A stretch of DNA of 16,747 nucleotides from JBBRHH01 sp038222915 (lineage in GTDB: Bacteria; Planctomycetota; Phycisphaerae; Tepidisphaerales; Tepidisphaeraceae), in assembly GCA_038222915.1 (NCBI GenBank), contig JBBRHH010000058.1, positions 1 through 16,747 of the forward strand, read 5' to 3'. Made by a program: the position numbers and the translations under genes. The notes beneath the pieces were generated by a model. That model ran no database searches. It saw nothing but the letters and a program-made list of their open reading frames with translations, and was not told the origin of the DNA. Positions within the stretch are counted from its first letter, which is position 1; each line of letters starts with the position of its first letter. Positions 6,878 through 12,003 of the stretch are shown piece by piece.

Positions 6878-8391
6878 TATTTTTCCAGGCCGGTGTTTTC
6901 CATCTGGAGCATTGTGTGATATCGCCCGACGACGTCGGCCGGGGCGCGCTGGGGGAGATCGGCGGCGAGGGAGACGGTTTCGGCGGCGCGGAGGAAGCGC
7001 TGGGTCTTGATCCATTTGCGCTCGACGTTGAAGGATTCTTCCTCAAGGTCGTTGAACTTCTTGTAGAGGTCTTCGAACTCGGCGTATTGCGGGGCGGATT
7101 CGATCATCTTGACGATCTCGTCGCCGTTGGTGGTGAGCAGCGCGACGACGCGCGGATGGAACAGGTTGTGGAGCTCTGGCCAGTGGTCCCAGATGCGGCG
7201 ACGGATAACCGCGCGAAGGCGGTAGCAATTGTCGCGGGCCTTGTTGCGCTTGTCGTCGATGGCGGCCTTTTGCTTCTGGATCTTGTCGGCAAGCGCCTTG
7301 GCGGATTGGACGAGATTTTTGCCTTCGAGGTTGAGGGACTTGGCCAAGGCGTCCAGGACGACGCCGTCGAGCGGCGACGCGGCGGCGCGCAGGGCGGCGT
7401 AGTCTGATTCAAAGCTCGGGCGCGTAGCGGCGGGGGCGGTCGATGGACCGGTGGTTGGACGGGGCTTGGCGGTGGCGAACTTGCGCAACAGCACTTCGGA
7501 TGTTTTCAAGGGGATGTCGATGGTGTCGCTGGTGATGACGGTGTAGGCGTGGGCCTCGGCGAAGGAGACCCTGCCGTCGTTGTTGTAGTCGGCCTGGACG
7601 GCGGTGGTCGAGGCGCGGGCGTGGCCGGAAAGGGCGGACCAGAAGTAGGTGCTGTATTCCTTGTAGTCGGCCTCGTTGACGTCGGAGGTGCAGCCGGCGG
7701 CGATGCGGTCGGCGACGGTGGCGAAGAAGCCGCAGATCTTCCGGGCGGCGAGTCCTTTGTTGGCATCGGCTTCGTTGTAGATCAGATCGCCGTAGCCGCC
7801 GCTGAAGCACTGGGCCATGATGAGGATCACGGGAACTTTGGGCGGGAGTTTGTCGAAGAGCTTGCGGAATTCCTGGACGCTCATGTCGTCTTCGCCCCAG
7901 AGGGCGATGGTGGTGCCATGGTCTTTATTGCCGCGGCCGCCGTGGCCGGTGTAGTAGATGATGAGACGATCGTCGGCGGTCATGGAGGGGGCGACGCGGT
8001 CAAACCACTTGTTAAGCGATGCGCGGTTGGAGGCGTCGGTGAGATTGGGAATGGCGTGGGCCCGGTATTGGGCGAGAAGGAGATTTTCGCCGCCGGCGAG
8101 CTGGGCGAGGAGGTCGTTGACCCGCGGCAAGGTGGCGTTGGGATCTTCAAACTGAACGTCGCGTGCGCCGCCGTTGCCGTCGGTGAAAAGGATGTCGTGG
8201 GGGAGGGAATCGAGGTTGGCTTCGTGGAGATAGGATTGCAGGAAAAGGACGTTTTTCTCGAGGGAGGTCTGACTGTTGGAGGCGGAGTTGCCGCCGCCGA
8301 TGGTGAGGATGCGGTCGTGGGCGTTGGCCGTGGCGGCAAGGAAAGCCAGGAAGGTGGACGCGAGAAGATGGCGCGCGGTGAAATTGGACAT
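6877..8391 (-). CDS. Exported caspase-like (clan CD) peptidase with EF-hand loop
   Basis: This 504-residue protein starts at the ATG at 8391 with a signal peptide (residues 1-24, ending A-T-A-N-A). The catalytic domain is about 26-260. The His motif is I-I-Y-Y-T-G-H150-G-G and the Cys motif V-I-L-I-M-A-Q-C195-F-S-G-G, the His/Cys dyad order of caspases, metacaspases and C13 legumains. 'QCFSGG' is nearer to the C13-like group than to the D-A-C-x-S-G of classical metacaspases. Residues 268-279 (DYNNDGRVSFAE) form a perfect 12-residue EF-hand calcium loop. A Pro/Thr-rich linker (about 309-325) leads to a long charged helical region to the end, with probable coiled coil at 345-390 and 430-475. 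SD before the start is weak; an in-frame GTG at 8406 is an alternative. First gene of a four-gene run. The proteolytic role and export are inferred from motifs. Confidence 0.82.
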   Translation of the reverse strand: MSNFTARHLLASTFLAFLAATANAHDRILTIGGGNSASNSQTSLEKNVLFLQSYLHEANLDSLPHDILFTDGNGGARDVQFEDPNATLPRVNDLLAQLAGGENLLLAQYRAHAIPNLTDASNRASLNKWFDRVAPSMTADDRLIIYYTGHGGRGNKDHGTTIALWGEDDMSVQEFRKLFDKLPPKVPVILIMAQCFSGGYGDLIYNEADANKGLAARKICGFFATVADRIAAGCTSDVNEADYKEYSTYFWSALSGHARASTTAVQADYNNDGRVSFAEAHAYTVITSDTIDIPLKTSEVLLRKFATAKPRPTTGPSTAPAATRPSFESDYAALRAAASPLDGVVLDALAKSLNLEGKNLVQSAKALADKIQKQKAAIDDKRNKARDNCYRLRAVIRRRIWDHWPELHNLFHPRVVALLTTNGDEIVKMIESAPQYAEFEDLYKKFNDLEEESFNVERKWIKTQRFLRAAETVSLAADLPQRAPADVVGRYHTMLQMENTGLEK

Positions 8392-8478
8392 GCTGTTAGT
8401 ACTCACGAAGGCGGGTTTTGATGGCCGGGTTCTGGAGTTCGTTGCCGCGTTCGAGAGGCTGAAACCTAATGTGGAGGG

Positions 8479-8646
8479 TGAGGGTTCGTGGGGTGAGGGG
8501 AAGCCCTGGGTGGATGAGGGTTCGTGGAGTACTTGAAGCCCCGCACGCAATGTGCAGGGTACTGCACATTGCGTGCGGGGTTATCGGCGAATGAGGGCTC
8601 CTGGGATGGGGTGCGGAAACGGCCTTGGTCCCATGAGGGTTCCTAT
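8479..8646. repeat. Four copies of a 13-bp direct repeat, TGAGGGTTCSTGG-like
   Basis: On the plus strand, TGAGGGTTCGTGG occurs exactly at 8479-8491 and 8515-8527. Close variants are TGAGGGCTCCTGG at 8592-8604 and TGAGGGTTCCTAT at 8634-8646. Two copies fall on each side of the 8539-8580 hairpin. The last copy overlaps the proposed minus-strand -10 box. They may be operator sites or remnants of local duplication; nothing shows which. Confidence 0.6.
8539..8580. repeat. Perfect inverted repeat: 19-bp stem, 4-nt loop
   Basis: Arm 8539-8557 (CCCCGCACGCAATGTGCAG) is the exact reverse complement of arm 8562-8580, leaving a GGTA loop at 8558-8561. No U-tract follows on either strand (TTATCGG on plus; CTTCAAG on minus), so it is not a standard intrinsic terminator. 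It lies between the receiver stop (8705) and the caspase-like start (8391). It could be an mRNA leader hairpin, a processing site, a cruciform or protein-binding palindrome, or a mobile extragenic palindrome. Confidence 0.9.
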
Positions 8647-8669
8647 AGTTGGGGCACGGGCAATCGCAA
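8642..8669 (-). promoter_or_regulatory. Weak promoter candidate for the caspase-like operon
   Basis: Read on the minus strand, TTGCGA (8669-8664), a 16-nt spacer and TATAGG (8647-8642) match 4 of 6 bases each with the sigma-70 consensus. Initiation near 8635 would give a leader of about 245 nt containing the hairpin and repeats. In GC-rich bacteria such matches arise by chance, so this is only a candidate. Confidence 0.25.
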
Positions 8670-8704
8670 GTTTGAAGTTTCGGCAATCGTGGGGCGGGAG
8701 CGGC

Positions 8705-9091
8705 TTAACGTGACGCTGGAGCAGCGGCCAGGATATCGTCGACGATTCTCAGCAGCCTGGTGGTATCCGGAGGCTTGCAGAGCACCTCGGCCGCTCCATG
8801 GCGAAACATGGAGAAGGCAAGGGTCACATCCAATGTCCCGGAGAGAAAGACGATTGGAATTCGAACCCCCATTTCCTCCAGGTGGCATTGCAGCTCATGG
8901 CCGCTCATACCAGGCATCTGCATGTCCAGCAGAATCAACCGCAGATCCGGCAAACTGTCCAACGCAGCCAGAAACTCCGGACCGCTCGAAAAGCAGGCCG
9001 TGGCGACACCGTGATTGCGCAGCGTTTCCTCCGTGAATGTCTGCGCGATTTCGTCGTCATCCACGATGGCGATTAGCGGCAGGTCTGACAT
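8705..9091 (-). CDS. Single-domain response regulator (receiver only)
   Basis: This 128-residue protein is a complete CheY-like receiver with no output domain. The acidic pocket D-D-D sits at 11-13 and the phospho-acceptor is D56 in L-L-D-M-Q-M-P-G. The switch Ser is S84 in F-L-S-G-T, and K106 is in L-C-K-P-P. The R-H-G-A-A-E-V-L-C-K-P run resembles FixJ/NtrC-type receivers. The start is firm: GGAAGGAG lies 6 nt before the ATG at 9091. Without an effector domain it must act by protein contact or as an intermediate in a phosphorelay. It is transcribed toward the caspase-like operon, 314 bp upstream of that start, and two hybrid kinases, one ending in HPt, lie about 3 kb away. Either link is inference from position only. 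Confidence 0.92.
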   Translation of the reverse strand: MSDLPLIAIVDDDEIAQTFTEETLRNHGVATACFSSGPEFLAALDSLPDLRLILLDMQMPGMSGHELQCHLEEMGVRIPIVFLSGTLDVTLAFSMFRHGAAEVLCKPPDTTRLLRIVDDILAAAPASR

Positions 9092-9266
9092 GGTGAACTC
9101 CTTCCAATCTCCATTTCAAATTAATCGTCGGTGTTGAACGCTCGCGGCATGAGGGTCGTTTTGAATGAATATGATGCGGAAGACCCGATAAAATGCGGCA
9201 GCGCCAAATGCTGAAAATTTACTGATTTTAAAGTTGTGCTGACACACGTTCGTGAGAACAGAAGGC

Positions 9267-9272
9267 TATAAT
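9267..9272 (+). promoter_or_regulatory. -10 box of the lipoprotein gene promoter
   Basis: TATAAT matches the -10 consensus perfectly, 53 nt before the ATG at 9326, in an AT-rich gap. The best -35-like word, CTGACA at 9239-9244, is 22 nt away, which is too far for a standard sigma-70 site, so the -35 is weak or an activator is needed. Confidence 0.5.
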
Positions 9273-9325
9273 GGCGACCCATCGCGATGCTTCAAAATAA
9301 TCCATGGTTCTGGACGGGATGGGCT

Positions 9326-9883
9326 ATGAAACACTTGCGTTGTGCTGTGGCGTGCGCGCTGTTGCTGGCGGCCATTCTGGGCGGATGTTCCAGGAAGGAC
9401 TCGGACGGCGCTGGCGGATCGTCGGCGGCGGCGAACGATCCGACGGTGATCTCCGGCAAGGGCGACGCCCAAGCCGTGAAGGCGCTTGCCGAGGAACTGG
9501 CCCAGCGGTGGGTGCGGGCGCCTGAGGGATGGGTGAGCATGTATCCGTCCCAAACTTATCTGGCGACTGGGAAACGGGCAGGGCCGGACAGTTTCTATCG
9601 AGAGATGAAGGAGCTGAAGTTTGAGGTGGAGGCCGGGCCGCTTTCGGAGTCGGACAAGTTGAACGGGATTCAGTACCGGGGGACGGCCACGTTTTCGCAG
9701 ACGCCGGCGCGGATCTATGGCGATCCGAACGCGTTTGGGCCGGCGAAGTGGTCGGAGTGGAAGGGGAGCTTTGAGACGGTGAGCATGCAGAAGATCAACG
9801 GGCGGTGGGGTTTTGGAAACGCCATGGGGTACATGGTGACCGGCGAGAAGCCGGGGGCGGCGGAGCTTGGGAAGATTAAGTAG
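9326..9883 (+). CDS. Small lipoprotein of unknown function
   Basis: This is a 185-residue protein. Residues 1-20 are a lipoprotein signal (K-H-L-R start, A-L-L-L-A-A-I core) ending in lipobox L-G-G-C21, so Cys21 should be lipidated and the protein anchored to a membrane. A Gly/Ser/Asp-rich spacer follows (22-40). The mature part starts with a helix (VKALAEELAQRW) and then looks beta-rich, with several Tyr/Trp/Phe-Gly turns (YRGTATFSQTP; GRWGFGNAMGY). The pattern recalls small single-domain periplasmic folds such as SnoaL/NTF2-like ones, but I cannot assign a family. The ATG at 9326 is chosen over 9287 because it begins the signal sequence directly. It ends 2 bp from the stop of the convergent methyltransferase gene. 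Confidence 0.8.
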   Translation: MKHLRCAVACALLLAAILGGCSRKDSDGAGGSSAAANDPTVISGKGDAQAVKALAEELAQRWVRAPEGWVSMYPSQTYLATGKRAGPDSFYREMKELKFEVEAGPLSESDKLNGIQYRGTATFSQTPARIYGDPNAFGPAKWSEWKGSFETVSMQKINGRWGFGNAMGYMVTGEKPGAAELGKIK

Positions 9884-9885
9884 TT

Positions 9886-10668
9886 TTACTTCTCAGGCTT
9901 GATCGCTCTGGTTGCAATGAAGGTGTCGAGGTAGCGGGAGATCGGGTCGGTGGATTCTTCGAATTTGTCTTCGTAGAGGGCGGTCAGGAGCAATCCGGCT
10001 TCGAGTTGGCCGGCGATTTGGTCGGAGAGGGAGTGGCCAAATTCGAGGGGGCGCATTTCTTCCGTGATGATTTTCTGTCGTGCGGCTTCATCGAGGCTGG
10101 TGAGATCGGAATAGGGGATTTTGTGGCGGACTTCGAGGCTGCCGTTTTGGGCGCGTTCGTCGTCGAAGATCCAGCGGACGGGGTTGCAGAAGCCGGCGAG
10201 GAGCAGGCAGCCGGGGCGGAGGACGCGGGCGCATTCCTGCCAGACGGGGCGGATGTTTGGGACGAAACAGTTGGAGCAGGGGTGGACGATGAGATCGAAG
10301 GTGGCGCTGGGGAAGACGGAGAGATCGGCCATGTCGCCTTCGACGGTTTGGAGCTGGAGGTTTTCGCGATCGGCGACGAGGCGGTCCTGGGCGAGCTGTT
10401 TGGGGGAATTGTCGAAGACGGTGACGAGAGCGCCGGCGGCGGCGAGGATGGGGGCCTGCTGGCCGCCGCCTGAGGCGAGGCAAAGGGTGGCGGCACCGTT
10501 GAGTGGTGGGAACCAGGAGAGGGGGACGGGCTTGGCGGGGGTGAGGACAATTTCGACGTCGCCATTGCGGGCGCGGGCGATGAGCTCGAGGGAGGCGGGG
10601 ACAGTCCAGCGGTTTTGGTCGACGACGCGTTTGTTCCAGGCGGCTCGGTTGTGGGAGAGGATGTCCAT
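9886..10668 (-). CDS. Class I SAM-dependent methyltransferase
   Basis: This 260-residue cytoplasmic protein has the Rossmann methyltransferase fold. Motif I is T-L-C-L-A-S-G-G-G-Q-Q (61-71), an acceptable variant of the GxGxG SAM loop. D86 in V-F-D-N-S-P closes strand 2 and should bind the SAM ribose. G-D-M-A-D-L (111-116) is the adenine-contact motif, and F-D-L-I-V-H-P (124-130) starts strand 4. A-R-V-L-R-P-G-C-L-L-L-A-G-F (147-160) is the usual post-motif region of Methyltransf_11/25 proteins. The N-terminus (I-L-S-H-N-R-A-A-W-N) also recurs in this group. The substrate is unknown. The start at 10668 has AGGA about 12 nt upstream, inside a heptamer repeat array. No neighbour suggests a pathway. 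Confidence 0.88.
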   Translation of the reverse strand: MDILSHNRAAWNKRVVDQNRWTVPASLELIARARNGDVEIVLTPAKPVPLSWFPPLNGAATLCLASGGGQQAPILAAAGALVTVFDNSPKQLAQDRLVADRENLQLQTVEGDMADLSVFPSATFDLIVHPCSNCFVPNIRPVWQECARVLRPGCLLLAGFCNPVRWIFDDERAQNGSLEVRHKIPYSDLTSLDEAARQKIITEEMRPLEFGHSLSDQIAGQLEAGLLLTALYEDKFEESTDPISRYLDTFIATRAIKPEK

Positions 10669-10676
10669 TCGGGCAA

Positions 10677-10700
10677 GTTCCTGGTTCCTAGTTCTTAGTT
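10677..10700. repeat. Heptamer tandem repeat, GTTCYTR x3.4
   Basis: GTTCCTG-GTTCCTA-GTTCTTA-GTT runs without interruption. On the minus strand each unit reads YARGAAC, and two of the three hold an AGGA Shine-Dalgarno-like core. The array sits 9-32 nt upstream of the methyltransferase ATG. Confidence 0.7.
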
Positions 10701-10795
10701 GCGATTACGCGAAGAGTTAGTCTATCGGATAGGATGTTGTAAACGATGCGATCCAGCACTTCGTGGGTGTATGCGGAATTGGAAAGGTGAGGAAC

Positions 10796-11986
10796 ATGTC
10801 TATGTGGATCCGATGCGCAATCTTGATGTTGATGTTTCTGTCTACGACGGTGAAGAGCGCAAACGTCGTCGATGATCTTCCAAAGCCGGCGGCCGCGCCG
10901 TATGCGCTCTCCAAATCCGGCGTGCCGGTTTCGGCGGATTATTTTCCTATTGCGGTCTGGCTGCAGGAACCGCGGAATGCTCCGAAGTACAAGGCGATTG
11001 GGATCAACCTTTACATCGGGCTTTGGAAAGGGCCGACTGCCGGGCAGCTTGCCGACCTGGAGAAGTTTTCCATGCCGGTGATCTGTGAGCAGGATCTGGC
11101 GTTTAGGGATCGGAAGATCATCGTCGGCTGGATGCATGGGGATGAGCCGGACAATGCGCAGGAGCTTGGCGGCGGGAAGGGGTATGGGCCGCCGGTGAGC
11201 ACCGAGGCGGTGGTGGCGGAGTATGCGAAATTGAAAAAAGCCGACCCGACCCGGCCGGTGATTCTTAATCTCGGCCAGGGCGTGGCGTTTGATGATTACA
11301 TTGGACGCGGGGTGCGGCGCAACAAGCCGGAGGATTATCCCAAATACATTGCGGGATCTGACATCGTCTCTTTCGATATCTACCCGGCCACGCATGATGC
11401 GCCGGCCGTCGCGGGGAATTTGTGGTTTGTGCCCAAAGGCGTGTCGCGGCTGCGCGAGTGGTCGAAGGATGAGAAGGTGGTCTGGAACTGCATCGAGTGC
11501 ACGCACATCGGCAACGAGAAGGTGAAGCCGACGCCGGCCCAGGTGAAGAGCGAAGTGTGGATGTCGATCATCGCGGGATCGCGCGGGGTGGTTTATTTTT
11601 CGCATGAGTTTAAGCCGAAGTTTATCGAGGCCGGGCTGCTGGCGGACAAGGAGATGGCCGAGGCGGTGGGACAAATCAACAAGCGGATCACTTCGCTGGC
11701 GGCGGTGATCAATTCGCCGACAGTGAGCGATCTGGCGCGGGTGGATTCTTCGAACAAGGATGTGCCGCTGTCGATCTTGTGCAAGAAACACGGGGGATCT
11801 GCCTATATCTTCGCGGCCGGCATGCGCGATGGGGAGACGACGGCGACGTTTGCCGTGCCTTCACTGAAGGGCGGCGCGAAGGTGGAAGTGATTGATGAGG
11901 ATCGGACGATTTCCGCGGAGGGCGGGAAGTTTGTGGATTCGTTGAAGGGGTATGCGGTACACCTCTATAAAGTGGCGGCGGAGTGA
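10796..11986 (+). CDS. Exported TIM-barrel glycoside-hydrolase-like protein
   Basis: A 396-residue protein with a signal peptide (residues 1-22, M-W-I-R-C then a hydrophobic core, ending V-K-S-A). The body has alternating strand/helix spacing of a TIM barrel: I-G-I-N-L-Y-I-G-L-W near 68-77, I-I-V-G-W-M-H-G-D-E117-P near 108-118, P-V-I-L-N-L-G near 154-160, D-I-V-S-F-D-I-Y-P near 189-197, V-V-W-N-C-I-E234 near 228-234 and G-V-V-Y-F-S near 264-269. E117 and E234 at strand ends 4 and 7 would fit the acid/base and nucleophile of clan GH-A, but I cannot name a family. About 325-396 looks like a small beta-sandwich cap (F-A-V-P-S-L, V-E-V-I). ATG 10796 has AGGTGA 5 nt upstream; ATG 10802 is equally possible. 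Probably acts on a polysaccharide outside the cytoplasm, but a non-catalytic role is not excluded. Confidence 0.72.
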   Translation: MSMWIRCAILMLMFLSTTVKSANVVDDLPKPAAAPYALSKSGVPVSADYFPIAVWLQEPRNAPKYKAIGINLYIGLWKGPTAGQLADLEKFSMPVICEQDLAFRDRKIIVGWMHGDEPDNAQELGGGKGYGPPVSTEAVVAEYAKLKKADPTRPVILNLGQGVAFDDYIGRGVRRNKPEDYPKYIAGSDIVSFDIYPATHDAPAVAGNLWFVPKGVSRLREWSKDEKVVWNCIECTHIGNEKVKPTPAQVKSEVWMSIIAGSRGVVYFSHEFKPKFIEAGLLADKEMAEAVGQINKRITSLAAVINSPTVSDLARVDSSNKDVPLSILCKKHGGSAYIFAAGMRDGETTATFAVPSLKGGAKVEVIDEDRTISAEGGKFVDSLKGYAVHLYKVAAE

Positions 11987-12003
11987 ACAGAAGTGCGCAC
12001 TGC

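Larger units (their letters stand above)
8392..8704. other. 313-bp non-coding leader between receiver gene and caspase-like gene
   Basis: No convincing gene lies here. Frames open on either strand have no SD and low-complexity His/Pro/Ser composition. The stretch holds a perfect long hairpin, four copies of a 13-bp repeat (two on each side of it) and one weak minus-strand promoter candidate, all listed separately. It would form the 5' leader of the caspase-like operon if transcription starts near 8635, or part of a read-through message from the receiver gene. Confidence 0.6.

Noticed and set aside
7549..8421. Gly/Val-rich plus-strand frame opposite the caspase-like gene
   Set aside because: Low-complexity composition, no SD, and the opposite strand holds a signal peptide, catalytic dyad and EF-hand.
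8539..8580. Intrinsic terminator
   Set aside because: The stem is strong but no U-tract follows on either strand.
8396..8686. Small minus-strand gene in the leader
   Set aside because: Pro/His/Ser-rich low complexity, no SD, and it would translate through the perfect hairpin.
6877..9091. Known anti-phage defence system built on a caspase-like protease
   Set aside because: Such systems usually have a cytoplasmic protease beside a sensor or gasdermin-like effector; here the protease has an export signal and no such partner or mobile element is seen.
10688..11791. Arg/His-rich minus-strand frame opposite the glycoside-hydrolase-like gene
   Set aside because: Composition is typical of an antisense shadow, and the plus strand has a signal peptide and SD.
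11992..12001. 10-bp palindrome AGTGCGCACT between two convergent genes
   Set aside because: No loop and no U-tract; a palindrome this short is expected by chance.
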